Assembly: GCF_030816935.1 (NCBI RefSeq)
Contig: NZ_JAUSYO010000001.1
Location: forward strand, 3,162,001-3,226,000
Direction: 5' to 3'
Source of the DNA: Arthrobacter sp. B3I9
GTDB lineage: Bacteria; Actinomycetota; Actinomycetes; Actinomycetales; Micrococcaceae
DNA: 64,000 bases
The translations under genes were made by a program, and so were the position numbers. A model generated the notes under the pieces. It was not told the origin of the DNA. It saw only the letters and a list, made by a program, of their open reading frames with translations, and ran no database searches. Below, one piece after another: positions 15,534-24,970 of this stretch; within the stretch, counting starts at the first letter, position 1; the number at the start of each line of letters is the position of its first letter.

Positions 15534-17474
15534 CTAGCCGTCGGAGCGCAACGACCTGCGCTCCACTTCAAGCGCCATAAGCTCGCGGTTCAGCCGCTGG
15601 AAGGCCTCCGGATCCGCGGCCGCGTCCAGGCGCTGCAGCTGGCCCATCTTGTCGGCCTTGACCCGGGTGATCTGGAGCTCGAACAGGCGCGCCAGGATGT
15701 CCCTGCAGTAGCGCTGTACGGCTTCCGCTGTGCTGGCCGGCAACGGCACGACTGCAAGCTCGGACACGAGCGGCCGGAGCGGCTCTGGGACTTCCTGCAG
15801 CAACTGCTCCACCCACCGCACGGGGTCCCCCGCGGAGGCCAGTCCGGTGGCGCGGATCGCCTGATGGACGGCCAGGTACGCGGGAGTGGAGAAACGGGCT
15901 TCAGAGAACCGCTGCCACGTCTCGCCTTCCAGCATCCCGGGCTCCTGCAGGGCGACCTCGAGCGCCTGGCGCTCCATCGTGGCCACGGGGTCGCGCGGGT
16001 CCGGCCGGTTGTAGGACGGAAGAACGGCCGACGGCGGCAGCGGCGCGACACCGGGCGCGGCTCCCGCTCCCGCTCCTGCTCCATAACCGGCGCCCTGTGC
16101 CCGGGCCTGCACCGGCGCTGCACCGGAGGGCCCAGGGCCCTGCGCGGCACGTTTGGTTGCCGCCCCGACCGCCCGGCTGACTTCCTCCACCGGCATGCCC
16201 AGCCAGCCGGCCAGTTCGCGGGCGTAAGCAGGGCGGATGCCGGCGTCGCGGATCTGGGCCACCACGGGCGCGGACTCGCGCAGGGCGGCGATCCGCCCCT
16301 CGACAGTGTCCAGGTTGTGGCGTTTCAGGGCGGCGCGGATGGCAAACTCAAACAGGGGGCGCCGGGTACCGATGAGGTCCCGGACGGCGGAATCGCCCTT
16401 GGCTTGGCGCAGCTCGCACGGGTCCGCTCCCCCGGGTTCCACCGCTACGTAGGTCTGGGCCACGAAACGCTGGTCCTCTTCGAAGGCCCGCAAGGCCGCC
16501 TTTTGCCCGGCAGCATCGCCGTCGAAGGTGAAGATGACCTCACCGCCGCTGCCGTCGTCGGACAGCAGCCGCCGGGCGATCTTGATGTGCTCTGTACCGA
16601 ACGCTGTGCCGCAGGTTGCCACCGCGGTCGGGATGCCGGCCAGGTGGCAGGCCATGACGTCGGTGTAGCCCTCCACCACGACAAGCTGGCGGTCCTTGGC
16701 AATGTTCCGTTTGGCGAGATCGATCCCGTACAGGACCTGCGACTTCTTGTAGAGCGCGGTCTCGGGGGTGTTGAGGTACTTGGGGCCCTGGTCGTCCTCG
16801 TAGAGCTTGCGGGCTCCGAAGCCGATGGTGTCCCCGGCGATGTCCCGGATCGGCCAGATCAGCCGGCCGCGGAAGCGGTCGTAGATTCCCCGGCCGCCTT
16901 CCGAAAACATCCCCGTGAGCTTGAGCTCGGCATCGGTATAGCCGCGGCCGCGGAGGTGCTTGAGCAGCGAGTCCCATCCCTGCGGGGCGTAGCCGACGCC
17001 GAATTGTTCTGCGGCGGCCCGGTCAAAGCCGCGGCCGTGGAGGAAGTTGCGGCCCTCGGCGGCCCCCGGGGTCAGCAGCTGGGCGCGGAAGAACTCGTCA
17101 GCGACCTTATGGGCGTCCAGCAGGCGCTGGCGCCGGCCGATGTCCTCCCGGTTCGGGCCCGAGCCGCCGTCCTCGTAGCGCAGCTCGTAGCCGATCCGGG
17201 CAGCCAGCTTTTCCACGGACTCGGAGAAGGAGGTGTGGTCCAGTTTCTGCACGAAGGAGATGACGTCGCCATCCTCGCCGCAGCCGAAACAGTGGTACCT
17301 GCCCACTTGGGGGCGGACCGTGAACGAGGGCGAACGCTCATCGTGGAACGGGCACAAACCCTTGTAAGAGCCCAGGCCCGCGACCTTGAGGGTCACATAG
17401 CCTTCAACGACTTCCCTGATGTCAGTGCGCTGGCGCACCTCGTCGATATCTTCACGCTTGATCAGGCCGGCCAC
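15534..17474 (-). CDS. dnaG: DNA primase
   Basis: DnaG lays RNA primers at the replication fork. The 646-residue protein has the CHC2 zinc domain (C41, H44, C62, C65 in CPFH and HCFGC), the RNA-polymerase core with the TOPRIM motifs VVEGYTDVMA and FTFDGDAAGQKAA, an Ala/Gly/Pro linker around residues 440-490, and a C-terminal helicase-interaction domain. The start is GTG. It is followed by dgt-dus upstream in the same direction, an order common in actinomycetes. Confidence 0.98.
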   Translation of the reverse strand: MAGLIKREDIDEVRQRTDIREVVEGYVTLKVAGLGSYKGLCPFHDERSPSFTVRPQVGRYHCFGCGEDGDVISFVQKLDHTSFSESVEKLAARIGYELRYEDGGSGPNREDIGRRQRLLDAHKVADEFFRAQLLTPGAAEGRNFLHGRGFDRAAAEQFGVGYAPQGWDSLLKHLRGRGYTDAELKLTGMFSEGGRGIYDRFRGRLIWPIRDIAGDTIGFGARKLYEDDQGPKYLNTPETALYKKSQVLYGIDLAKRNIAKDRQLVVVEGYTDVMACHLAGIPTAVATCGTAFGTEHIKIARRLLSDDGSGGEVIFTFDGDAAGQKAALRAFEEDQRFVAQTYVAVEPGGADPCELRQAKGDSAVRDLIGTRRPLFEFAIRAALKRHNLDTVEGRIAALRESAPVVAQIRDAGIRPAYARELAGWLGMPVEEVSRAVGAATKRAAQGPGPSGAAPVQARAQGAGYGAGAGAGAAPGVAPLPPSAVLPSYNRPDPRDPVATMERQALEVALQEPGMLEGETWQRFSEARFSTPAYLAVHQAIRATGLASAGDPVRWVEQLLQEVPEPLRPLVSELAVVPLPASTAEAVQRYCRDILARLFELQITRVKADKMGQLQRLDAAADPEAFQRLNRELMALEVERRSLRSDG

Positions 17475-17538
17475 AGTGCCATCCTAATGCGCTGGTCCGA
17501 CGCCGATGCTCCCGTTATGGTGCCGGTCACCGTACCAG

Positions 17539-18837
17539 TCACCACAGGGAGGGCAGGCTGCCTACGAGCCGCTCATACATGGCAAGCGCCGAGCCGTCGG
17601 TCAGCGAGGCGACCTGGTCAATCACGATGCGCAACCGCCCGGCGTCGTTTTCCGCGGCGCGCCAGTCGGCAGCGTACATCGGCTCCAGGTGGCGGTCCCC
17701 GGTGGCGTTGAGCGCCGTGACGAGCGCGTGCAGGACCTCGCGTTGCCGCTCGTAGATCGGCTGCCGGTGTTCCGTGGTCATCACGAAAGTTGTGGCCAGG
17801 CCCTTCATCACGGCGATTTCCATCACGGTTTCATCAGGAACGATCAGTTCGGCGTTGTAACGGGTGAGGTTTTCCGGCCCGTAGACGGCACGGGTGGTCT
17901 CCAGTGCGCTCTGGCAGAAACGGCCGATGAGCTGGCTGGTCATGTCCTTGAGGGCAGCCATCGACTTCCGGCTGCCGTCGGCCTCGCGCACCCAGACACT
18001 GGTGGCTTCCAGGCGGGCCAGGGCCGCGTCGATTGCCGCCGGATCATTGTGCGGCAGGTACCACTGCTTGGCGTAGCCAACCACCCGGGCGCGGTGGTCC
18101 GGGTTGTCCATCCAGCGCAGCTGGAAGTGCCCCGCCACGATCGCGTCCTCGACGTCATGCACCGAGTAGGAGATATCGTCCGCAAGGTCCATGACCTGGG
18201 CCTCGAGGCAGGAGCGGCGGTCCGGGGCATCCTCGCGGATCCAGTTGAAAATCGGCAGGTCGTCCTCGTAGGCGCCGAACTTGCTGGTCCGCTGCCCATG
18301 GATGACCGGCGCGTTCTCTGCCGACCACGGGTACTTGGCGGCCGCGTCGAGGCTTGCCCGGGTCAGGTTCAGCCCGGCCGGGCGGCCGTCAGCGTCCAGC
18401 ACCTTCGGTTCCAGGCGGGTCAGCAGGCGGAGGGTCTGGGCGTTGCCCTCGAAGCCGCCGATCCCGTGGGACACCTCGTTCAGCGCGGATTCGCCGTTGT
18501 GGCCGAAGGGCGGGTGGCCGAGGTCGTGGCTGAGGCACGCGGTGTCCACGACGTCGGGGTCGCAGCCCAGCGCACGGCCGAGTTCCCTGCCGACCTGTGC
18601 CACTTCGAGGCTGTGCGTGAGGCGGGTGCGGACGAAGTCGTCGGTGTCCGGTGCGACGACCTGCGTCTTTGCACCGAGCCTGCGCAGCGCCGAGGAATGC
18701 AGGACGCGGGCACGGTCGCGTTCGAAGTCGGAGCGGTACGTGCTCTTGGCCGGCTCCTCCACCCAGCGTGCCCAGTCGCGGCCGGTGTAGCCCGCCAGCA
18801 CCGGGGCTGCGGTCCGTGTCTCAGCCACCGGACACAT
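17539..18837 (-). CDS. dgt: Deoxyguanosinetriphosphate triphosphohydrolase family protein
   Basis: This HD-domain enzyme splits dNTPs to nucleoside and tripolyphosphate. The 432 residues contain the metal-binding H75 (RLTHSLEVAQ), H104-D105 (LSHDLGHPPFGHNGE) and a downstream aspartate in LADDISYSVHD. Its first 17 bp overlap the dus gene, which suggests co-expression. dNTP-pool control next to dnaG makes functional sense. Substrate preference among dNTPs is not visible. Confidence 0.95.
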   Translation of the reverse strand: MCPVAETRTAAPVLAGYTGRDWARWVEEPAKSTYRSDFERDRARVLHSSALRRLGAKTQVVAPDTDDFVRTRLTHSLEVAQVGRELGRALGCDPDVVDTACLSHDLGHPPFGHNGESALNEVSHGIGGFEGNAQTLRLLTRLEPKVLDADGRPAGLNLTRASLDAAAKYPWSAENAPVIHGQRTSKFGAYEDDLPIFNWIREDAPDRRSCLEAQVMDLADDISYSVHDVEDAIVAGHFQLRWMDNPDHRARVVGYAKQWYLPHNDPAAIDAALARLEATSVWVREADGSRKSMAALKDMTSQLIGRFCQSALETTRAVYGPENLTRYNAELIVPDETVMEIAVMKGLATTFVMTTEHRQPIYERQREVLHALVTALNATGDRHLEPMYAADWRAAENDAGRLRIVIDQVASLTDGSALAMYERLVGSLPSLW

Positions 18838-20002
18838 CCAGTTCGGCGTGGCTGATCTCGCGCGACTGCTCCGCGTCCATGGTGCGGTTCAGCAGCCAGT
18901 CCTTGGGCAGCGCCGGCTTTTTGGGCGAGCCCGCGCGGCCGCGGGGGCCTTCGGCGTCTACACCCGGGTAGGGTGACTCGAGGTCCAGCTGGTCGAGCGT
19001 GCCACGGAGCTCTTCGAGACTGGTCACCAAGGCCAGCTTGGTCCGCAGCTCGCTGCCGACCACGTAGCCCTTGAAATACCAGGCCACGTGCTTGCGGATC
19101 TCGCGGAGTGCCTTGCCTTCGTCGTTGCCGAAGGTTTCAACCATCAGCTCGGCGTGCCGGTACACACCTTCGGCCACCTGGCGCAGGTTCGGCTTGTGCC
19201 GTTGGTCGCTGCCTTCGAAGGCTGCCATGAGGTCGCCGAACAGCCAGGGCCTGCCCTGGCAGCCGCGGCCAACGACGACGCCGTCGACGCCCGTCTCGCG
19301 GACCATGCGGACGGCGTCCTCGGCGGACCAGATGTCGCCGTTGCCAAGCACCGGGATATCCGGAAGCGCGTCGCGCAGGCGGGCGATGGCGGACCAGTCG
19401 GCCTGGCCGGAGTAGAACTGGGCCGCTGTGCGGCCGTGGAGTGCGACGGCGGCTACTCCGGAATCACGGGCGATGCGGCCGGCGTCAAGGTAGGTGAGGT
19501 GGTCCTCGTCGATGCCCTTGCGCATCTTGATGGTCAGCGGGACGTTGCCCTTGGAGGCTTCCTTCACGGCGGTCTGGACGATCGAGGTGAAAAGGTCGAT
19601 CTTCCAGGGCAGGGCCGAACCGCCACCGCGCCGGGTCACCTTGGGTACGGGGCAGCCGAAGTTGAGGTCGATGTGGTCCGCCCGGTCCTCCTCGACGAGC
19701 ATCCGGACGGCCTGGCCGACAGTCACCGGGTCCACGCCGTAGAGCTGCACCGAGCGGACCTTCTCGTCGTCGTCGTGCGAAATGATGCGCAGCGACTCCG
19801 GCGTGCGCTCAACGAGGGCACGCGAGGTGACCATCTCCGCGACGTACAGTCCGCCGCCGTATTCGCGGCACAGCCTGCGGAAGGCGGAGTTGGTTATTCC
19901 GGCCATGGGGGCAAGGATCACGGGGGTGTCCACCGTGATCTGGCCCAGCTTCAGGGGCGGGAGTTCCAGCTTGGGGGCGGGAGGCGTTGCTACAACAGTC
20001 AC
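18821..20002 (-). CDS. dus: tRNA-dihydrouridine synthase
   Basis: Dus enzymes reduce uridines in the tRNA D-loop with FMN and NADPH. The 393-residue protein has the FMN-barrel start LAPMAGITNSAFRRL, the catalytic cysteine C117 in NFGCPVPKVTRRGGG, and HGRTAAQFYSGQADW. It is closest to the DusB type by those motifs. The C-terminus carries a longer tail, and the last bases overlap dgt. The 76-bp gap before it separates it from the YibE/F-like gene. Confidence 0.96.
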   Translation of the reverse strand: MTVVATPPAPKLELPPLKLGQITVDTPVILAPMAGITNSAFRRLCREYGGGLYVAEMVTSRALVERTPESLRIISHDDDEKVRSVQLYGVDPVTVGQAVRMLVEEDRADHIDLNFGCPVPKVTRRGGGSALPWKIDLFTSIVQTAVKEASKGNVPLTIKMRKGIDEDHLTYLDAGRIARDSGVAAVALHGRTAAQFYSGQADWSAIARLRDALPDIPVLGNGDIWSAEDAVRMVRETGVDGVVVGRGCQGRPWLFGDLMAAFEGSDQRHKPNLRQVAEGVYRHAELMVETFGNDEGKALREIRKHVAWYFKGYVVGSELRTKLALVTSLEELRGTLDQLDLESPYPGVDAEGPRGRAGSPKKPALPKDWLLNRTMDAEQSREISHAELDVSGG

Positions 20003-20078
20003 CAGATCATTGTCTCAAAGCCGGGCAAATCGGGCGGATCACCGGCGCGTATGTGGACAAACAGCTGGAAAACCGCGC

Positions 20079-21536
20079 TCAGTCACGCGCCGCCGCCCGC
20101 CGTCCGCGGCGCGTTTCCGGGGGCGCTGCGCCGCCGTCGCGCGCGTCGCCGACGGCGGGCACAACGGCGGCGGGAGCGACGACGTCGGGAGCCCCGGCGG
20201 TCCCGAGTGCGAAGGCGCCCGACGGCGCCGTCGAACCCACGGTCCTGGAAGCGGCGCTTTTGATCCCGGTTGCCTTGACTACCAGCACCGCGATCAAAGT
20301 GGTGACCGGAATCGCCAGCACCAGCCCGACGGAGCCGACCAGGGTCCGGATCACTTCCTCGGCGAGTTCCGCGCTCGTCAGGGCATCGCCGAGGGGACGT
20401 TCGTACAGCATCACGAGGATCAGCACCGGCAGGGCAGCACCGGCGTAGGCGAAGGCGACGGTGTAGACCGTGGAGGCGATGTGGTCGCGGCCGATCCGCA
20501 TCGCGGCGGCAAACAGCTGCCGTGAGGACGTTTCCGGGGCCAGTTCCCAGAGTTCCCACACGGCAGAAGACTGTGTGATGGTGACGTCGTTGAGGACACC
20601 CAGGCCGGAAATGATGAGTCCGCAGAGGATGATGCCGGAGATCGAGATGTGGTCCGAGATGTTGACCAGCGAGGCGGCATCGTGGCTGCCCACCCCGGCC
20701 AGGTTGGCAGCGTCCGTGGCCCACGCGGCCAGCAGGGCAGTGATGCCTAGCCCGAAGATGGTGCCCAGCAGGGCCGTCGAGGTCCGGGCGGAAAAACCGT
20801 GGGCGAAGTAGAGGACCCCGATCATGATCACGGTGGAGCCCACCATCGCCAGCAGGAGCGGAGGTTTGCCTTCCACCAGTCCGGGCAGGATAAAGGCCAC
20901 GAGTACGGCGTACGCGCCGGCCAGCCCGATCAGCGCCCGCAACCCGCGCCAGCGCGCAACGGCAATCACGACGAAGGCGTACAGCACGGCCAGGAAGATG
21001 ATGGGCAGGGTCCGGACGAAGTCGACGAAAATGTACGCGGGGGTGCCCTGCGATGCGGAGGCGCCCTGGGCTTTGGAAAGGTTCAGGTAGCGGATGGTGT
21101 CCCCGACCTTGACTCCGTGCGACTTGGCGACGTCCGGGTTGATGACCACCTTGACCGGATTGCCGCCCTTGTCCGGCTCCGTGAACGCGAACATGCACTG
21201 GGAGCCCTGCCCGGGTGCGCCGTCCCCCGCGGCCGGAACCTGGCCGGGGTCACCGGCCTGTCCCCCGGCGTCGGCCCCGTCCATGCAGCTGCCGGTGACG
21301 ACGCGCTGGATCTTTCCGGTGTCAAAGGTGACGCCGGGCGCGGCGGCGTAGGGGCTGGCGAGCGTGATGCCCTCTTTGCTGCCGGAGGGCCACAGCATGG
21401 CCATCGCGGCAAGAGTCAGCAGGGTCAGCGGGATCAGGACGGCGGCCAGGATCTGGTTTGCCTTTTTCCTCGCCGCGAGCGCCTGAAGCGTCGGCTCGGC
21501 GCGTTCTCCGGGAGCGTGTGCATGTCCGGCGCCCAT
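20079..21536 (-). CDS. YibE/F-like membrane protein
   Basis: The 485-residue protein has one N-terminal helix (about 30-50), an extracellular domain of about 110 residues, then seven or eight helices and a disordered Arg/Ala-rich tail. Segments such as YIFVDFVRTLPIIFLAVLYA and SGLGVLNDVTITQSSAVWEL are typical of the YibE/F family (PF07907). The family has no settled biochemical function; a channel or exporter role is conjecture. It is a single gene divergent from the hydrolase. Confidence 0.88.
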   Translation of the reverse strand: MGAGHAHAPGERAEPTLQALAARKKANQILAAVLIPLTLLTLAAMAMLWPSGSKEGITLASPYAAAPGVTFDTGKIQRVVTGSCMDGADAGGQAGDPGQVPAAGDGAPGQGSQCMFAFTEPDKGGNPVKVVINPDVAKSHGVKVGDTIRYLNLSKAQGASASQGTPAYIFVDFVRTLPIIFLAVLYAFVVIAVARWRGLRALIGLAGAYAVLVAFILPGLVEGKPPLLLAMVGSTVIMIGVLYFAHGFSARTSTALLGTIFGLGITALLAAWATDAANLAGVGSHDAASLVNISDHISISGIILCGLIISGLGVLNDVTITQSSAVWELWELAPETSSRQLFAAAMRIGRDHIASTVYTVAFAYAGAALPVLILVMLYERPLGDALTSAELAEEVIRTLVGSVGLVLAIPVTTLIAVLVVKATGIKSAASRTVGSTAPSGAFALGTAGAPDVVAPAAVVPAVGDARDGGAAPPETRRGRRAAARD

Positions 21537-21783
21537 CAGTAGTTCAACCTCATGCCGAAAACATTACGGCGTCGGCGGCGCCTCTCCCGCCGGATGACGC
21601 GGCCGACGGCGGTCGGCGGCCCGGCGGCCGGGTCACGCGGCGGCGCCCCCTGGAACCCATCCCCGGAAGCCCCGGCTCCGAATGTCCTGCGAAAGGGATC
21701 GGGGGGAGGACCACCCGGGGGGGGAATGCCGTCCGGGAACCTGCCGTTGGATATGAACGGATGACGTTGGAGAGGGCACCGGC

Positions 21784-22544
21784 GTGGTGATACACAAAAT
21801 AGACGGCCGCGAGGCAGACGAGGCAGCCTCCGGTGCGGCGGCGAAGGCGGTGCTGAGCGTCGCCGCGGCACGCGGGAAGACCCGCGGCGTGGTGCTGGTC
21901 CTGCACGGGGGCCGGGCCAACAGCTACGAATCGGTCCGGGGCCGGCATCTCAGCCCGGCCCGCATGTTGCCCTTCGCCCAGACCCTCCGCGCCAAGGGCG
22001 GGCCGCAGGGCCTGGCCGTGTGGACGCTGCGGAACCGGTACCGCGGCTGGAACGGGGCGGACATGTCCCCCGTCCAGGACGCCCGCTGGGCCCTGTCCCA
22101 TATCCGCCGGGACCATCCGGATGTTCCCGTTTACCTGCTGGGCCACTCGATGGGCGGATTGACTGCGCTCTGCGTGGCCGATGACCCCCAGGTGCGCGCC
22201 GTCGTGGCACTCGCGCCGTGGTTGGACCGCGGTACGCAGGTGCAGCGCGTCGCCGGCCGCCGGGTGCTGATCGTCCACGGCACCGAGGACCGCTGGACCA
22301 GCCCCGCCAACTCCCTGGCCTACGCCCGGCGCGCCGAGGGCGTCGCGGAATCGGTGGCCTATGTGTCCCTCAAGGGGGCGGGGCACTTCATGGTCCGGCG
22401 GCTTGGCCTCTGGAATTCCCTCGCCACGGGCTACATCCTGGACGTGTTCGCCGCGGACAGCGGAGCGTCGGTACCCCGCGCAGCGCCCGGGCTTTCCGCA
22501 ACCTTTTGCCGGCCGCCGGCGCCAGCCTCCCCGTGGTCCTGTGA
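21784..22544 (+). CDS. Alpha/beta hydrolase with apparent -1 frameshift near the 3' end
   Basis: The hydrolase fold is clear from the GTG start at 21784: VLVLHGGRAN (oxyanion side), nucleophile GHSMGG, acid VHGTEDRW and base GAGHFM. After about 22450 the original frame has no stop until 23136, deep inside the next gene. The -1 frame becomes the better coding frame (NLLPAAGASLPVVL) and stops at 22542-22544, overlapping the next start as TGATG. A one-base loss near 22450-22500, or a sequencing error, is the simplest reading; I see no clear slippery heptamer. Substrate is unknown. Confidence 0.75.
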
Positions 22545-23362
22545 TGCCCCACTTCCCCCTGGACGCCTTCCTGTCCAGCCTGCCCTGGACAGCCGGCGGG
22601 CTCGCGGTGCTGCTGGCAGGCACGTTCGCCCTCGCTGTGCGGCAGAACCGGCACTCCGTCATGGACGCCGCCTGGGGGCTGGGTTTCGTCCTGGTCACGG
22701 CAATCTCCTGGCTGCTCTCGGCGGGCGAGGGCGACGACGGGCGCCGCCTGCTGCTGCTGGTCCTCGTGGCCGTCTGGGGCCTGCGGCTCAGCGTCCATAT
22801 CGGTCTGCGCGCCCTGGGCGGGCACGAGGACCCGCGCTACGTGGACCTGCTTGCGTCGGCCCCCGGCTCCCGCAACGCCTACGCCTTGCGCCGGGTCTAC
22901 CTCCCCCAGGGCCTGGTGCTGTTCTTCGTGTCCCTCACCGTCCAGGTGGGCATGTTCAGCACCGGCAGCCTGGGCTGGGTGGCGGTGCCGGGCGTCCTGC
23001 TCTGGCTCCTGGGCGCCGTGTTCGAGACGGTCGGCGACCGGCAGCTGGCGCAGTTCAAGGCCGATCCGGCCCGGCGTGGCACCGTCCTCAGCACCGGGCT
23101 CTGGCGCTACACGCGCCACCCGAACTACTTCGGTGACGCCGCCGTCTGGGCCGGCCTGTTCCTGGTGGCCGCCGACTCCTGGCCAGGCGTCCTGACCGTC
23201 CTCTCCCCTGCCCTGATGATCTGGACACTCGCCGGAAAGACCGGCAAGCCACTGACCGAGAAGGCGATGTCCGGCCGGCCAGGCTACCAGGAGTACATAG
23301 AGTCAACGCCCGGTTTCCTGCCGTTGCCACCGCAGCGGCGCGCGCCCGGCCGGCGCCGATAA
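22544..23362 (+). CDS. DUF1295 membrane protein (steroid 5-alpha-reductase-like)
   Basis: The 272-residue protein has about seven helices and the conserved C-terminal block of the family (GLWRYTRHPNYFGDAAVWAG and RPGYQEYIESTPGFLP). This block binds NADPH or SAM in related ICMT and reductase enzymes. The real substrate is unknown. The ATG overlaps the hydrolase stop (TGATG), so I chose it over the longer open frame. The pair is probably one operon. Confidence 0.88.
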   Translation: MPHFPLDAFLSSLPWTAGGLAVLLAGTFALAVRQNRHSVMDAAWGLGFVLVTAISWLLSAGEGDDGRRLLLLVLVAVWGLRLSVHIGLRALGGHEDPRYVDLLASAPGSRNAYALRRVYLPQGLVLFFVSLTVQVGMFSTGSLGWVAVPGVLLWLLGAVFETVGDRQLAQFKADPARRGTVLSTGLWRYTRHPNYFGDAAVWAGLFLVAADSWPGVLTVLSPALMIWTLAGKTGKPLTEKAMSGRPGYQEYIESTPGFLPLPPQRRAPGRRR

Positions 23363-23434
23363 GCCCGCTTGCCGCCGGATCGGCACTAAACTTCACCGGG
23401 TACAAAATCGCACTCAATGGAGAGGTACCCCTCT

Positions 23435-24871
23435 GTGTCACACACAGTCCTGACTAAAAGCGGAGCCGAAGAACGTGGTCTCGCCCGGATAGCCCAACGG
23501 ATGGCGGCCTGGACCGAAAAGTGGTTCCCGGATGCCTATATCTTCGCCCTGGCCGGCGTCGTCATCATCGCCGTGGCGGCCCTGGCCATCGGCGCCTCAC
23601 CCCAGTCGATCGCCGACTCCTTCGGCAACGGCTTCTGGGACCTGACCGCCTTCACGCTTCAGATGGCCATGGTGGTGCTCACCGGATACGTCGTGGCGAC
23701 CTCCCCGCCGGTGGCCAAACTCATCGCCCGGCTGGCCCTCGTCCCGTCCACGGCCCGCACGGCCGTCAGCTTCGTGGCGCTGATGTCCATGTCCGTGTCC
23801 TTCCTCAACTGGGGCCTGAGCCTCATCTTCGGCGGCCTGCTGGCCCGTGCCATCGCCCGCCGCAAGGACCTCAGCGTGGACTACCGGGCGCTCGGCGCGG
23901 CCGCCTTCATGGGCCTCGGCGCCGTCTGGGCCCTGGGGCTGTCATCCTCCGCCGCGCAGCTTCAGGCCACCGCGGCGTCGTTGCCGCCCGCTTTGCTGAA
24001 GATCACCGGCATTCTGGACTTCGGCACCACCATCTTCACGTGGCAATCATTGCTGACCCTTGCCATCCTGATGGCCCTCACTACAGTGATCGCCCACTTC
24101 TCCGCACCCCAGGGCGGTGCGATCCGCACCGCCGAGGACCTGGGCGTCGACCTCGACGACGAACCCACCGCGGCGGCGCCCCGCTCCCGCCCCGGTGAGT
24201 GGCTCGAATACAGCATGATCCTGCCGATCCTGGCTGGCATCCTGACGCTCGGCTGGCTGGTCTCCCAGTTCCTGACGAAGCCGTTCCTGTCCGTTGTCAG
24301 CAGCCTCAACGGCTACCTGCTGGTCTTCCTGATCCTTGGCCTGGTGCTGCACGGAACCCCGCGGAACTTCCTCCAGGCCGTGACCAAGGCCGTCCCGGCA
24401 ACCGCCGGAATCCTGGTCCAGTTCCCCCTGTACGCCGCGATGGCGGCGATCCTAACCAAGGCCCCCGGCCATGGCGGGATGACGATCTCCGCGCACCTGG
24501 CCGAGTTCTTCGCGGACATCGGCGGCAGCGGCGCGTTCGCCGTCGTGATTGCGCTCTACACCGCGGTCCTGGGCCTGCTGGTCCCGTCCGGCGGCGGCAA
24601 GTGGCTGGTGGAAGCGCCCTACGTGATGCAGTCCGCCACCGATGTGCAGATGAACCTCGGCTGGACCGTGCAGATCTACAACATTGCCGAGGCCCTCCCG
24701 AACCTGGTCAACCCGTTCTTCATGCTGCCCCTGCTCGCGGTGCTGCGGCTCCGGGCCCGGGACCTCGTCGGCTTCACCTTCCTGCAGTTCGTCTTCCACC
24801 TGCCGGTGGTGCTGCTGCTGGTCTGGCTGCTGGGAATGACCTTCGACTTCGTCCCCCCGGTTATCCCGTAA
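23435..24871 (+). CDS. atoE: Short-chain fatty acid transporter, AtoE family
   Basis: AtoE-type permeases bring short-chain fatty acids such as butyrate or acetoacetate into the cell. The 478-residue protein has about 12 helices and the family stretches WFPDAYIFAL, SFLNWGLSLIFGG and LVPSGGGKWLVEAPYV. I chose GTG 23435 because GGAGAGG lies at proper distance before it; the ATG six codons earlier has no ribosome site. It is a single gene ending in a 29-bp hairpin. Substrate is inferred from family only. Confidence 0.92.
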   Translation: MSHTVLTKSGAEERGLARIAQRMAAWTEKWFPDAYIFALAGVVIIAVAALAIGASPQSIADSFGNGFWDLTAFTLQMAMVVLTGYVVATSPPVAKLIARLALVPSTARTAVSFVALMSMSVSFLNWGLSLIFGGLLARAIARRKDLSVDYRALGAAAFMGLGAVWALGLSSSAAQLQATAASLPPALLKITGILDFGTTIFTWQSLLTLAILMALTTVIAHFSAPQGGAIRTAEDLGVDLDDEPTAAAPRSRPGEWLEYSMILPILAGILTLGWLVSQFLTKPFLSVVSSLNGYLLVFLILGLVLHGTPRNFLQAVTKAVPATAGILVQFPLYAAMAAILTKAPGHGGMTISAHLAEFFADIGGSGAFAVVIALYTAVLGLLVPSGGGKWLVEAPYVMQSATDVQMNLGWTVQIYNIAEALPNLVNPFFMLPLLAVLRLRARDLVGFTFLQFVFHLPVVLLLVWLLGMTFDFVPPVIP

Positions 24872-24892
24872 AGGCGCAAGTAACAGCCGCTA

Positions 24893-24962
24893 AACCCAAC
24901 TGACCCGCAGTTGTTGCCGTTATGACGAGTCAAAACGGCAACAACTGCGGGTCAGTTGGGTT
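24893..24962. terminator. 29-bp perfect inverted repeat between convergent genes
   Basis: Arms 24893-24921 and 24934-24962 are perfectly complementary around a 12-nt loop. The arm begins AACCCAACTGACCCGCAG. It lies between atoE and the convergent GNAT gene and would act as a bidirectional terminator. T runs are short in either direction. Confidence 0.75.
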
Positions 24963-24970
24963 CAAGAGGG

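Noticed and set aside
22546..23136. C-terminal 200 residues of the unshifted hydrolase frame
   Set aside because: They overlap the DUF1295 coding region in another frame, are Arg/Pro-rich and look like shadow translation.
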